The notes under the pieces: generated by a model | The model's input: the letters and a program-made list of their open reading frames with translations, nothing else | The model's database searches: none | Told to the model about the DNA's origin: nothing | Part shown: in pieces, positions 35,261-43,659 of the stretch | Layout of the letters: each line of letters opens with the position of its first letter | Position numbering within the stretch: position 1 is the stretch's first letter | DNA from: Pseudokineococcus lusitanus | GTDB taxonomy: Bacteria; Actinomycetota; Actinomycetes; Actinomycetales; Quadrisphaeraceae | Assembly (NCBI RefSeq): GCF_003751265.1 | Contig: NZ_RJKN01000001.1 | Coordinates: 372,001 to 436,000, forward strand | Length of the DNA stretch: 64,000 bases | Reading direction: 5' to 3' | Program-made: the position numbers and the translations under genes

Positions 35261-36085
35261 GTGCTCGTGCTGCTCCCGCCCTCGCAGGGCAAGGCCCCCG
35301 CGGAGCAGGGCGACCCCGTCGACCTCGCCGCGCTCTCGTGGCCGTCGCTGACCGCGACCCGCCGCCGCGTCCTCGTCGCCGCCTCCCGCCTGGCCCGCAC
35401 CCGGGCCGGCCGCGAGGCCCTCGGCGCCGGCAGCGAGCAGCTCCGTCCCGAGGCCGAGCGCACGACGCGCTGGCGCACCGAGCCCGCGCGCCCCGCCGCC
35501 GAGCTCTACACCGGCGTCCTCTTCGACGCCCTCGACCTCCCCTCGCTCGACGACGCCGCGACGGCGCGCGCGCACGAGCGCGTCGTCGTCGCCTCCGCCG
35601 CGTGGGGCGCGGTGCGCCTGCCCGACCGCGTGCCGGGCTACCGCCTGTCCATGGGCGTGCCGCTGCCGGACCTCCCCCGCCTCGCGACGCTCTGGCGCGA
35701 CCCGCTGCGCGCGGCGCTCGACCCGGTCGCGGAGCACGGGCTCGTCGTCGACGGGCGCTCCGCCGACTACGCCGCCGCCTGGACGCCGCGGGGCGACGCC
35801 GCCGCGCGCACCGTCTCCGTCCGCGTCCTGCGCGAGGTCGACGGGCGCCGGTCGGTCGTCTCCCACATGGCCAAGCACACCCGCGGGCTCGTCGCGCGGG
35901 CGCTCGCCGTCGAGCCCGCCGAGCCGACGACGCCGGAGGACCTCCGCGACCTCCTCGCCGCCGCCCTCCCCCCGCTCGTCCGCGACGCGACCGCCGTCTC
36001 CGTGCGCGGCGCCGAGGGCGTCGCCGTCGAGCTCGGCGAGCCGGCCCGGGACGGGCGCCGCGTGCTCGACGTCGTCCTCCGGTGA
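35261..36085 (+). CDS. yaaA: YaaA family peroxide-stress protein (DUF328/UPF0246)
   Basis: 274 residues. The family start LVLLPPSQGKA is followed by LYTGVLFDALD, VVVASAAWGAVRLPD, Y-x-LSMGVPLP and the closing SHMAKHTRGLVAR. In E. coli YaaA lowers free iron during peroxide stress and binds DNA; here function is inferred from the family only. GTG at 35261 lies 7 nt after TACGCT (35248-35253), so probably leaderless. It overlaps the next gene by GTGA, linking it to an ion transporter. Confidence 0.88.
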   Translation: MLVLLPPSQGKAPAEQGDPVDLAALSWPSLTATRRRVLVAASRLARTRAGREALGAGSEQLRPEAERTTRWRTEPARPAAELYTGVLFDALDLPSLDDAATARAHERVVVASAAWGAVRLPDRVPGYRLSMGVPLPDLPRLATLWRDPLRAALDPVAEHGLVVDGRSADYAAAWTPRGDAAARTVSVRVLREVDGRRSVVSHMAKHTRGLVARALAVEPAEPTTPEDLRDLLAAALPPLVRDATAVSVRGAEGVAVELGEPARDGRRVLDVVLR

Positions 36086-37332
36086 GCGCTCCCCTGCCCG
36101 AGGGCCGCGGCGCCGACCTCGTCGCCCGCGCCCGTGACCTCGCGCGGTCCCGCGCCGGGCTGTGGCTGGCCCTGGCGCTCGTCGGCGGCGTCGTCGCCGC
36201 GACAGGCCTGCTGCCCGCCGACGGGACGGTCGAGGTCGTCGGCCGCACCGCGCCGGTCCTCCTCTTCGTCCTCGGCATCACCGTCGTGGCGACGCTCGCC
36301 GACCGCGCGGGCGTCTTCGCCGTCGCCGCCGCGCGGCTGGCCGTCCTCGCCGGCGGGCGTCGCTGGGTCCTGTGGCTGGCCGTCGTGGCGCTCGCGACCG
36401 CCTGCACGGCCGTCCTCTCCCTCGACACGACGGCGGTCCTGCTGACGCCCGTCGTCCTCGCGCTCGCGCGACGGACGGGCACGTCCGGCCTGCTCCTGGC
36501 GACGACGACCGTCTGGCTCGCGAGCACCGCCTCGCTCCTGCTGCCGGTCGCCAACCTCACCAACCTGCTCGCCGTCGCGGGCCCGGAGCTGCCCGGCGGC
36601 GAGGCGCAGTTCATCGGCCTGGCGCTGCTGCCCGGCCTCGTCGCCGTCCTCGTCACCGTGGCCGTCCTGGCGGTCCTCGGCCGGTCCGCGCTGCGCGGCC
36701 GGTACGACGTCGGCGCGCTCGCCCCGCCGGAGGTCGCCGACCGCGGCCTCCTCCTGCTCGCCGCGGGCGTCTGCGTCGCCCTGGCCCCGGCGCTCGCGCT
36801 GCTCCCCCTCGTCGGCGTCCCCGTCGAGGTCCCCGCGCTCGTGGGCGCCGTCGTCCTCGTGGCCGGCGTGCTGCTGCGGCGGGGCGGGCCCACGACGACG
36901 TCGCTGCGCGGGCTCACCGACGTCCCGCTGCTGCTGGGCGTCCTCGGCCTCTTCCTCCTCGTCGCCGCCGCCACCGAGCACGGCCTCACGCAGCCGCTCG
37001 CCGCGCTCGCCGGCGAGGGGGGCGGCCTCGGCGACCTGCTGCGCCTGGCGGGCGTCGGTGTCCTCGCCGCCAACGCCGTCGACAACCTGCCCGCCTACCT
37101 CGCGCTCGAGCCCGTCGCGGGCTCGCCGGAGCGCGTCGTCGCCCTCCTCGCCGGCGTCAACCTCGGACCGCTGATCACCCCGTGGGCCTGCCTGGCGACG
37201 CTGCTGTGGGCGCGGGCGTGCCGCGAGGCCGGCGTCGCCGTCGACTGGTGGCGCTTCGCCGCCCGCGGGCTGGTGCTCGTGCCGCTCGTCGTCGTCGCCG
37301 CGACGGTGACGCTCTGGCTCGTCGCCCGCTGA
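36082..37332 (+). CDS. ArsB/SLC13-type ion transporter
   Basis: 416 residues with about eleven transmembrane helices from residue 28 to the end. Two repeated hairpin-like motifs typical of the ion transporter superfamily: SLDTTAVLLTPVVLALARR with LLPVANLTNLLAV in the first half, and AANAVDNLPAYLALEP with GVNLGPLITPWACLATLLW in the second. Closest in style to ArsB and Na+/H+ (NhaD) or SLC13 members; the ion cannot be told. GTG at 36082 overlaps the yaaA stop, so translation is coupled; arsenic-resistance genes are absent nearby. Confidence 0.85.
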   Translation: MSAPLPEGRGADLVARARDLARSRAGLWLALALVGGVVAATGLLPADGTVEVVGRTAPVLLFVLGITVVATLADRAGVFAVAAARLAVLAGGRRWVLWLAVVALATACTAVLSLDTTAVLLTPVVLALARRTGTSGLLLATTTVWLASTASLLLPVANLTNLLAVAGPELPGGEAQFIGLALLPGLVAVLVTVAVLAVLGRSALRGRYDVGALAPPEVADRGLLLLAAGVCVALAPALALLPLVGVPVEVPALVGAVVLVAGVLLRRGGPTTTSLRGLTDVPLLLGVLGLFLLVAAATEHGLTQPLAALAGEGGGLGDLLRLAGVGVLAANAVDNLPAYLALEPVAGSPERVVALLAGVNLGPLITPWACLATLLWARACREAGVAVDWWRFAARGLVLVPLVVVAATVTLWLVAR

Positions 37333-37347
37333 GCGTCGGCCGGTCGG

Positions 37348-38235
37348 TCAGCCCGCGTACCGCTTGTTGCCCTCGTCCGGGTACCACCCGCGGTCGATGA
37401 TCTGCCGCGACCAGCGCCCGAGCCTCTCCACGTGCCGGTCGACGTCGTCCAGCCGGTCGGTGACCACCTCCTCCGCCGCGTCGGTGAAGGCCTCGAGCGC
37501 CTCCCGGAGCGAGCGGCCGTCGTCGGTCAGCTCCTCGCCGTCGACGAGGCCGCGGTGACGGAGCCGCTCGAGCCCGGCGTCCATCTGCGCCTGCGTCCAG
37601 AAACGGGTGGCGGTGAAGGAGAACTGGTCGAAGCCGTGCCACAGCTCGTTGAGCAGGTTGGCCCCGACGCCGTCGACGCCGGCCCCGGCGAGCGCGGCGA
37701 GGTGTGCGTCGCCGCGCCGCTCGCGGACCTCGTTCGTCACGTGCCACAGCCGACCGAGGAGGTCCGGCGGCTCGGGGTGCCCGGTGAGGCCGGCGAAGAG
37801 CGGGCGCGCGACCGTCGACGTCCCGGCCACCGCCCGCTCGAGGGCGACGACGGTGTCCTCGAGCCCGTCGACCTCCTCGGGGTCGCCGAGCACCGCCCGC
37901 ACGGCGTCCGTGGCACCGCGCAGGCGCACCCGACGCACCTCGGCGAGACCGACGGCGGCGCGGCCGGACTCGTACGCCGCCGTGACCGCCTCGGGCTGCC
38001 ACACGCCGAAGGCGGAGACGACGACCGCCGCCGAGGGCTCCCCGAGGCTGCTCGCGCGCGGCCAGACGTAGCTCGCCGGGTGCTCGAGCCCGACGGTGGC
38101 GAGCAGGTCGAGCGCGTCGGGTGCGTGGTAGCCGAGCGTGGCGAGCGGCTCGACCGCGTCGCGCAACCGGCGCGAGGGGTGGGCGCGCCCGTCGGGCTGC
38201 GGCCGGGGGGCGAAGGCGGTGTCCGCGGTGCTCAC
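37348..38235 (-). CDS. SCO6745-like helix-rich protein
   Basis: 295 residues. Conserved Ser/Arg-rich start then LATLGYHAPDALDLLATVGL, YVWPRASSLGEPSAAVVVSAFGVW, AGLTGHPEPPDLLGRLWHVTNEVRERRGDAHLAAL and GLVDGEELTDDGRSLREALEAFTD, which resembles a winged-helix C-terminal part. This is the actinobacterial SCO6745 family; biochemical role unknown. GTG at 38235. Convergent with the transporter gene (15 bp gap). A CACCAT box lies 6 nt upstream of the start, a weak leaderless signal. Confidence 0.78.
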   Translation of the reverse strand: MSTADTAFAPRPQPDGRAHPSRRLRDAVEPLATLGYHAPDALDLLATVGLEHPASYVWPRASSLGEPSAAVVVSAFGVWQPEAVTAAYESGRAAVGLAEVRRVRLRGATDAVRAVLGDPEEVDGLEDTVVALERAVAGTSTVARPLFAGLTGHPEPPDLLGRLWHVTNEVRERRGDAHLAALAGAGVDGVGANLLNELWHGFDQFSFTATRFWTQAQMDAGLERLRHRGLVDGEELTDDGRSLREALEAFTDAAEEVVTDRLDDVDRHVERLGRWSRQIIDRGWYPDEGNKRYAG

Positions 38236-38282
38236 GCGCGGATGGTGTCCCGTGCCGTCCGACGACGCCCGTCGGACGCCGG

Positions 38283-39077
38283 TCAGGCCATCCTGATGAC
38301 GTTGCCGGTCACGCGGTCCGCTGCCTCCGAGGCGAGCCACGCGATGAGGCGCGCGGGCTCGTCCGGCTCGGCGACGCCCATCCACCGGTCGTCCGCCGCG
38401 ACCGCCGCGCGCACCTCGTCGGTCACCCAGCCCGTGTCGGTGACCGGCGGGTGGACGGCGTTGGCGGTGACGCCGAAGCGCGAGAGCTCGAGCGCCGCCG
38501 ACAGCGTGTAGCTGACGAGCGCGGCCTTCGCGGCGCCGTAGGAGACCTCGCCGGGGAAGCCCTCGACGCCCCCGGACGTCAGGGTGACGACACGCCCCCA
38601 CGTCGCCCCTCGCCGCTGGAGGCGGAGGGCGTGCTCGGCGATGAGCAGCGCACCGGCCCGGGCGTCGACGGCGAACTGGCGGTCGACGGTCTCCGCTGTC
38701 AGCCCGTGCTGGGGCCGCCCGGCCCAGTCGTGCTCCTGCGGGCGGAAGGTGTCGAGCAGGGACGCCGTCGCGTTGTGCACGAGGACGTCGACCGGGCCCA
38801 GCTCGGCCTCGGCACGGTCGAACAGCGCGGGGACGACGGAGGCGTCGGCGAGGTCGGCGGCGACCGCGAGCGCGGTGCCGCCGTCGGCCCGGACGGCGGC
38901 GACGACGTCGTCGGCGTCCGACGCGTGCGCCCGCCGCGACCCCTCCTCGGCCTCGGGGTCGTCGAAGGCGTGGAAGGTGAGGAGGACGGCGCACCCGTCG
39001 GCGGCGAGCCGGCGGGCGGTGGCGGCGCCGATCCCGTGGTTGGCACCGGTGACGAGGGCGACGCGGCGGTGGGTCAT
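38283..39077 (-). CDS. Short-chain dehydrogenase/reductase
   Basis: 264 residues. Cofactor motif TGANHGIG at 10-17, NAT in the NNAG position (LVHNATASLLD), catalytic Ser (TLTSGGVEG) and YxxxK (SYGAAKAAL). The insertion HAFDDPEAEEGSRRA after strand 2 suggests NADPH use. Substrate unknown. ATG at 39077 lies 6 nt downstream of TAGCGT on the minus strand (plus 39084-39089), so probably leaderless. It follows a terminator and a 38-bp palindrome that isolate it from the next upstream gene. Confidence 0.88.
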   Translation of the reverse strand: MTHRRVALVTGANHGIGAATARRLAADGCAVLLTFHAFDDPEAEEGSRRAHASDADDVVAAVRADGGTALAVAADLADASVVPALFDRAEAELGPVDVLVHNATASLLDTFRPQEHDWAGRPQHGLTAETVDRQFAVDARAGALLIAEHALRLQRRGATWGRVVTLTSGGVEGFPGEVSYGAAKAALVSYTLSAALELSRFGVTANAVHPPVTDTGWVTDEVRAAVAADDRWMGVAEPDEPARLIAWLASEAADRVTGNVIRMA

Positions 39078-39153
39078 GGGCGGACGCTAGGCGCGGGGTC
39101 GGCGACGACGCACGGGACTTCTCCGCCACGTCGGCCGAGCCCCTGGCGAGCTC

Positions 39154-39191
39154 GTGCGCCCAGGTCGCGGTGCACCGCGACCTGGGCGCAC
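39154..39191. repeat. 38-bp perfect palindrome
   Basis: Bases 39154-39191 are their own reverse complement around a TGCA centre (left arm begins GTGCGCCCAGGTCGCGG). It lies in the 196-bp gap between two minus-strand genes, next to a separate terminator-like hairpin. Could extrude as a cruciform, act as a bidirectional terminator, or bind a dimeric protein. Confidence 0.8.
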
Positions 39192-39204
39192 ACACCTCGG
39201 CGCC

Positions 39205-39264
39205 GGAGGAGGTGGCTGCACGAGGACGCGCTCTACCGCGTTCTCGCGCAGCCACCTCCGGCGG
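39205..39264 (-). terminator. Long hairpin terminator after the reductase gene
   Basis: A 12-bp stem (GGAGGTGGCTGC at 39208-39219 with GCAGCCACCTCC at 39248-39259) continues into a 9-bp inner stem (GAGGACGCG with CGCGTTCTC, one G-T pair), 10 nt after the stop of the minus-strand gene at 39274. Confidence 0.75.
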
Positions 39265-39273
39265 CCGTGCCGA

Positions 39274-39981
39274 TCAGCTGGGCGGCGCGGCCTGCGACGC
39301 GGGCTGGACGTCGCTGCGGTCGGCCTGCGCGAGGAGCTCGCGCACCGTGGCGGCGTCGCCCCGCGACGGGGAGTTGACGTCGCCGTCGCTCGCGTACGGC
39401 ATGACGTAGACGGGTCGGCCGTTCTCCGAGCGCCAGCTCTCGTCGAGGGTGCCGCCGTCGTGGGCGTCGTAGCCGAGGGCGTCGAGGAAGGCCGTCACCT
39501 CGGCCTTGGCGCCCTCGTCGTCGCCGAAGAGCGGCAGCGTGGACCGCTCGTCGCCCTGCGGCCGGGCCAGCGCCGCCAGCGCGACGAAGAAGATGTTGTT
39601 GAAGACCTTGACCACGTGCGACTGCGGCAGGTGCGCCTGCAGCAGACCGCTCGTCGTGGCCGTGCCGTCCTCGAGGGCGTCGATGCGGCCGTCGCGCTCG
39701 GGGTAGTAGTTGTTCGTGTCGATGACGGTCTTGCCGGCGAGCGGCTCGACGGGCACCTGCCGGTAGGCGTGCAGCGGGACGGTGACGACGACGAGGTCGC
39801 CCGCCTCCGCGGCCTCGGCCGCCGTGGCCGCGCGCGCCCGGTCGCCCAGCTGCTCGACGAGGTCGACGAGCGTCTCGGGGCCGCGCGAGTTGGAGACGAC
39901 GACGTCGTAGCCGGCGTCGATAGCCAGCCTCGCGACGGTGCTGCCGATGTTGCCGCTGCCGATGAGTCCGATGGTGGTCAT
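39274..39981 (-). CDS. NADPH-dependent reductase of the F420-dependent NADP reductase-like fold
   Basis: 235 residues. Rossmann GSGNIG at 8-13 with NSRGPETL binding the NADP phosphate region, VVTVPLHAYRQV, TVIDTNNYYPERDG, and VKVFNNIFFVAL; typical of the short KARI/F420-reductase-like NAD(P)-binding proteins. The F420 site is not verifiable from sequence. Substrate unknown. ATG at 39981. Lies 38 bp after metZ in the same direction, so readthrough is possible. Confidence 0.82.
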   Translation of the reverse strand: MTTIGLIGSGNIGSTVARLAIDAGYDVVVSNSRGPETLVDLVEQLGDRARAATAAEAAEAGDLVVVTVPLHAYRQVPVEPLAGKTVIDTNNYYPERDGRIDALEDGTATTSGLLQAHLPQSHVVKVFNNIFFVALAALARPQGDERSTLPLFGDDEGAKAEVTAFLDALGYDAHDGGTLDESWRSENGRPVYVMPYASDGDVNSPSRGDAATVRELLAQADRSDVQPASQAAPPS

Positions 39982-40019
39982 GCCCGTCGAACACCCCGAC
40001 GGGGCAGCACCTTCCGCCC

Positions 40020-41276
40020 TCAGCCCGGGAGCGCCCGCGCCAGGTCCTCGAGCAGGTCATCGACGTCCTCCAGCCCCACCGACAGCCGCACGAGCCCGTC
40101 GGTGATCCCGACGCGTGCGCGACCCTCCGTCCCGAGGCGGCGGTGCGTCGTCGTCGCCGGGTGCGTGATGAGGGACTTCGAGTCGCCGAGGTTGTTGGAG
40201 ATGTCGACGACGCGCAGGGCGTCAAGCAGGCGGAAGGCCGCGTCCTTGCCGCCGTCGAGCGTCAGCGTCACGACCGTCCCGCCGGCGGTCATCTGCGCGC
40301 GGGCGAGGTCGGCCTGCGGGTGGCTGTCGAGGAAGGGGTAGACGACGCCCGTCACGCCCGGCTGGCCCTCGAGCCACTGGGCGATCCGCTCGGCCGACGC
40401 CGCCTGGCGCTGCACGCGCATCGACAGCGTCTCGAGGCCCTTGGTGAGCGTCCAGGCGTTGAAGGGCGACAGCGACGGGCCCGTGTGCCGGATGAGCGTC
40501 TCGACGCCGCCGGTCAGCAGGTCGACCGGCCCGAGGATGGCGCCGCCCATCGTCCGGCCCTGGCCGTCGATGTGCTTCGTCGCCGAGTACACGACGACGT
40601 CGGCGCCGAGCTCGAGCGGCTTCTGCAGCACCGGGGTGGCGAAGACGTTGTCGACGACGACGGTCGCGCCGGCGGCGTGCGCCATCTCGCTGACGCGGCG
40701 GACGTCGACGATCTCCTGCATGGGGTTCGACGGCGTCTCGAAGAAGACCGCCGTCGTCGGCTGCGCGAGCGCCGCCTCCCACTGGTCGAGGTCGGAGCCG
40801 TCCACGAAGACCGTCTCCACGCCCCAGCGCGGGAGGATCTCGTCGAGGATGACGAAGCACGAGCCGAAGAGGCTGCGGGCGGCGACGACGCGGTCGCCCT
40901 TCCCCAGCAGCGCCGCCAGCGCGGTGAAGACGGCCGACATGCCGGACGCCGTCGCGACGCAGGCGGGGGCGCCCTCGAGCAGGCGCAGACGCTCCTCGAA
41001 GGTGGCCACCGTCGGGTTGCCGTAGCGGGAGTAGACGAAGCGGTCGATCTCCCCGGAGAACGCCGCCTCCGCCTCGGCCGCCGACCCGTACACGTAGCCG
41101 GAGGTCAGGTACAGCGCCTCGGCGGTCTCGGAGAAGCCCGAGCGCGCGAGACCACCTCGGACGGCGAGGGTGTCAGGGCGCAGCGACCCGCCGTCGGGCC
41201 CCTCGGGCGTCGCCGTGACGTCCGCGGGGTCGAGGGGGAAGACGGCGTCGTCGGCCCCGTGGTCGGCCGGGGTCAC
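40020..41276 (-). CDS. metZ: O-succinylhomoserine sulfhydrylase (MetZ-type PLP enzyme)
   Basis: Direct sulfhydrylation of O-succinylhomoserine to homocysteine in methionine synthesis. 418 residues with the Cys/Met-metabolism PLP signature: YSRYGNPT, ATASGMSAVF, VVVDNVFATP and PLP-Lys in YSATKHIDGQGR. The DNVFATP/IDGQGR combination is typical of MetZ rather than cystathionine synthase, but MetB or MetY activity cannot be excluded. GTG at 41276 overlaps the stop of the rhodanese gene. A rhodanese as immediate upstream partner fits a sulfur-delivery role. Confidence 0.9.
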   Translation of the reverse strand: MTPADHGADDAVFPLDPADVTATPEGPDGGSLRPDTLAVRGGLARSGFSETAEALYLTSGYVYGSAAEAEAAFSGEIDRFVYSRYGNPTVATFEERLRLLEGAPACVATASGMSAVFTALAALLGKGDRVVAARSLFGSCFVILDEILPRWGVETVFVDGSDLDQWEAALAQPTTAVFFETPSNPMQEIVDVRRVSEMAHAAGATVVVDNVFATPVLQKPLELGADVVVYSATKHIDGQGRTMGGAILGPVDLLTGGVETLIRHTGPSLSPFNAWTLTKGLETLSMRVQRQAASAERIAQWLEGQPGVTGVVYPFLDSHPQADLARAQMTAGGTVVTLTLDGGKDAAFRLLDALRVVDISNNLGDSKSLITHPATTTHRRLGTEGRARVGITDGLVRLSVGLEDVDDLLEDLARALPG

Positions 41277-41797
41277 CCCTGCCGCCAGGGCAGCCCGTCG
41301 GCCCGCCAGCCTCGCGAGCCCCGGTGGCCGGCCTCGTCGGTCGGGCCCTCGAAGCCGTCGAGCACGTTGTACGCCGGGCCGAGGCCCGCCGTCGTCGCGG
41401 CCTGGGCGGCTCCGACCGAGCGCACGCCCGAGCGGCAGAGGAAGACGAGCGGCGCGCCCTCCGCCACACCGGCGTCCACGAGCTCGGCGAGGAAGGACGG
41501 GTTCCGCTCCCCCGTCGGGAAGTGCTGCCACTCGACCGTCAGCAGGGGGCGGCCGACCGACGAGGGGTCCGGCACGCCGACGTACGCCCACTCGGCGTCC
41601 GTGCGGACGTCGACGAGCACCGCCCGCTCGTCCGCGCCGAGCAGCTCCCAGGCCTCGGTGGGCGTGAGGTCGCCGGCGTACGAGCCGTCGGCGGGCGGAC
41701 GTCCGGCGGCCCCGGCCGGGGCGGCGTGCGGCGACGCCTCGGGCGCCACCTCGCCCCGGCCCGCGGCGTCGGGCGCGGTCCCGTCGGGGGCGCTCAC
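41273..41797 (-). CDS. Rhodanese-like sulfurtransferase
   Basis: 174 residues. An Ala/Gly/Pro-rich N-terminal ~40 residues precede a single rhodanese domain: LLGADERAVLVDVRTDAEW, active-site Cys121 in FLCRSGVRS and YNVLDGFEG. The six-residue loop CRSGVR favours sulfur transfer. It overlaps by four bases both the upstream RNase H gene and the downstream metZ, so it is tightly coupled. Likely role: moving or sequestering sulfide/persulfide for homocysteine synthesis. The metZ-rhodanese pair is commonly seen in actinobacteria. Confidence 0.88.
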   Translation of the reverse strand: MSAPDGTAPDAAGRGEVAPEASPHAAPAGAAGRPPADGSYAGDLTPTEAWELLGADERAVLVDVRTDAEWAYVGVPDPSSVGRPLLTVEWQHFPTGERNPSFLAELVDAGVAEGAPLVFLCRSGVRSVGAAQAATTAGLGPAYNVLDGFEGPTDEAGHRGSRGWRADGLPWRQG

Positions 41798-42621
41798 CGC
41801 TGGTCCTCCGGCAGCACCACGGCCTGGGCGCAGTGCAGCTCGCCACCGCCCAGCGCGGTGATCACCGGCGGCCCGTGGAGGACGTAGCCCTCGTCGAGGT
41901 GGTCGCTGACCTTCTGGCAGAACGCCGACGTGTCCGGGCCGGTGAGGAGCTTGTAGCTCTTGCGGCGGGGCTTCTCGTCGGTCGGGGCGGCCGAGGCCGC
42001 GGGCAGCGCCGTCGACGCCGTTCCCACGTCCGCGGTTGCGCCTGTCTCCGTGCTCGTCACCGGGTCCTCCTCACGGGGCGACGCCGCGGCGTCGCCGTCC
42101 AGGTCCAGCAGCAGGTCGCCGAGGTGCTCGAGCTGGGCGTCGACGCCCTGCTTTACGCCGCCGGGCACCTCGTCCCGCGTCCACGTCCGCCCCGCGGCCG
42201 CGGCGTCCATCGCCTCGTTGGCGAGCCGGTCCGCGTGGCTGTTGAGCGCGCGCGGGATCCACTCGAAGCGGACCGCACCGCGCGGCCACACGGCCTGCGC
42301 CTCCTGCCAGAGGCGCTGCATGTCCGCGTGCTTGACCTTCCAGCGCCCGGACATCTGCTCGACGACGAGCTTGGAGTCCATCCGCACGAGCACCGTCGCG
42401 CCCGGGTCGATCGCCCGGGCCGCCTGGAGGCCGGCGAGCAGCCCGCCGTACTCGGCGACGTTGTTCGTCGCCCGCCCGATGGACTTGGCGACCTCCGCGA
42501 GCACCGGCCCGCCGGGCTCGCCGTCCAGCACGACGGCGCCGTAGCCCGCCGGGCCGGGGTTGCCCCGCGACCCGCCGTCGGCCTCGACGACGAGCCGGCG
42601 CCCGGAGGAGGCGGGGCTCAC
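41794..42621 (-). CDS. RNase H-like protein fused to a DUF1737 domain
   Basis: 275 residues. N-terminal RNase HI domain (8-140): Asp15 in EADGGSRGNPG, Glu57 in NNVAEYGGL, Asp82 in VRMDSKLVVEQ and Asp131 in LNSHADRLAN, so all four catalytic acidic residues are present. A ~75-residue acidic linker follows, then a C-terminal DUF1737 domain (about 222-275: KSYKLLTGPDTSAFCQKV ... LHGPPVITALGGG ... CAQAVVLPE). Mycobacterial and streptomycete homologues in this position usually carry a CobC-type phosphatase instead. It degrades the RNA of RNA-DNA hybrids. GTG at 42621 overlaps the stop of the zinc-ribbon gene. Confidence 0.88.
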   Translation of the reverse strand: MSPASSGRRLVVEADGGSRGNPGPAGYGAVVLDGEPGGPVLAEVAKSIGRATNNVAEYGGLLAGLQAARAIDPGATVLVRMDSKLVVEQMSGRWKVKHADMQRLWQEAQAVWPRGAVRFEWIPRALNSHADRLANEAMDAAAAGRTWTRDEVPGGVKQGVDAQLEHLGDLLLDLDGDAAASPREEDPVTSTETGATADVGTASTALPAASAAPTDEKPRRKSYKLLTGPDTSAFCQKVSDHLDEGYVLHGPPVITALGGGELHCAQAVVLPEDQR

Positions 42622-43388
42622 AGGCCGGACTCCGGCGTCCTGACGAGGATCCGGTCGCACTCCTCGCACCGCAGGACGGCGTCCTCCGGCGCGGCGCGGA
42701 TACGACCGATCTCGACGTTGTTGAGCTCCATGCGGCAGCCCTCGCAGCGGCGGGCCCGCAGCGGGGCGGCGCCGAGCCCGCGGAAGTCCCGACGCGCCTG
42801 CTCGTAGATCTCCAGCAGGGCCGCGTCGACCGTGCCCGCCGTCCGCTCGCGGTCGGCGGTGACGGACTCCACGTCCGCGTCGACGGAGGCGATCGCCGCG
42901 TCCCGGGCGGTGACGGCCTCGGCCATCTCGGACTCCACGTCGGCGAGCAGCGTCTCCAGGCCGGCGAGGGCGGCCTGCGCCTGCTCCTGCCGCTCCATCA
43001 CCTCGAGCTCGACGTCCTCGAGGACGGCCTGCCGGCGGGCGAGCGACTCCAGCTCGGCGACGAGGGCGGTCGCGTCCTTCGCCGAGACGGCACCCGAGTC
43101 CAGGCGCTGCTGGTTGCGCGTGGCGCGGCTGCGGACGAGCTCGACCTCCTGCTCCGCCTTCGCGACCTCACGGCCGACGTCGGTGGCGACCGTCCGGGCG
43201 CGCACCACCTCGTCGCGCAGGGACGCGTACCGCTCCTGGCGCTCGGTGACGGCCGCGCGCTCGGGGAGCGTGGCGCGGCGGTGCGCGAGCTGCGCGAGCC
43301 GCGTGTCGAGGGCCTGGACGTCGAGCAGCCGCAGCTGGTCTCGGGCGGGGGCGGTGGTGGTCAGCGCGGTCTCCCGGGTCGTCGGCAC
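42618..43388 (-). CDS. Coiled-coil zinc-ribbon protein (CdsZ/Rv2229c-like)
   Basis: 256 residues. A long antiparallel coiled coil (about 20-190, heptads rich in Ala, Leu, Glu, Arg) then a C4 zinc ribbon with CEGC and CEEC. This is the actinobacterial family normally between a NIF3-like gene and the RNase H gene (as in mycobacterial Rv2230c-Rv2229c-Rv2228c). A role in DNA or RNA transactions is suspected but not proven. GTG at 43388 is used; the exact N-terminus is uncertain. It starts the four-gene overlapping operon that ends in metZ. Confidence 0.88.
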   Translation of the reverse strand: MPTTRETALTTTAPARDQLRLLDVQALDTRLAQLAHRRATLPERAAVTERQERYASLRDEVVRARTVATDVGREVAKAEQEVELVRSRATRNQQRLDSGAVSAKDATALVAELESLARRQAVLEDVELEVMERQEQAQAALAGLETLLADVESEMAEAVTARDAAIASVDADVESVTADRERTAGTVDAALLEIYEQARRDFRGLGAAPLRARRCEGCRMELNNVEIGRIRAAPEDAVLRCEECDRILVRTPESGL

Positions 43389-43571
43389 CGCTGCGGGGCA
43401 GGGCGCCGGGTGGGGCGTGCGGCGCCGCGGCGGGGTCCCCGCCGGACGGCGTCGTGCGTGCGCGGCGCGGGGCCGGCGCGCGAGGTCGTCACGCTACCGC
43501 CGGAGCCGCGGGCGCCGTGCGCGGACGGGCGGCGTCCCGGCCCGCGGACGGGGCGAGAGCGCTCCCCGGCG

Positions 43572-43651
43572 GACCTGCACAACTCGTGGTTCGTCGGCGG
43601 ACCCGCTGGTCAGGGACGCGGCGCCGTCGGGCGTCAGGTCTTGTGCAGGTC
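43572..43651. repeat. 11-bp inverted repeat downstream of the flavin-enzyme gene
   Basis: GACCTGCACAA (43572-43582) is exactly inverted at 43641-43651 (TTGTGCAGGTC), 58 bp apart. The pair lies in the 271-bp gap 43389-43659, immediately after the stop of the minus-strand flavin-enzyme gene; nothing else gene-like was seen there. Possible terminator or protein site. Confidence 0.45.
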
Positions 43652-43659
43652 GGCAGGGG

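Noticed and set aside
32227-36081. Plus-strand open frame running more than 5 kb into the ion transporter gene
   Set aside because: Only the part from 36082 has protein-like composition and helices; the rest is opposite the metallo-hydrolase and secreted-peptidase genes.
36082-37332. Naming the transporter arsB
   Set aside because: The fold matches but no arsR, arsC or other arsenic genes are nearby, and Na+/H+ or SLC13 relatives share the same motifs.
40020-41276. Naming the PLP enzyme cystathionine gamma-synthase (metB)
   Set aside because: The DNVFATP and KHIDGQGR motifs and the rhodanese partner favour the sulfhydrylase, though sequence alone does not fully settle it.
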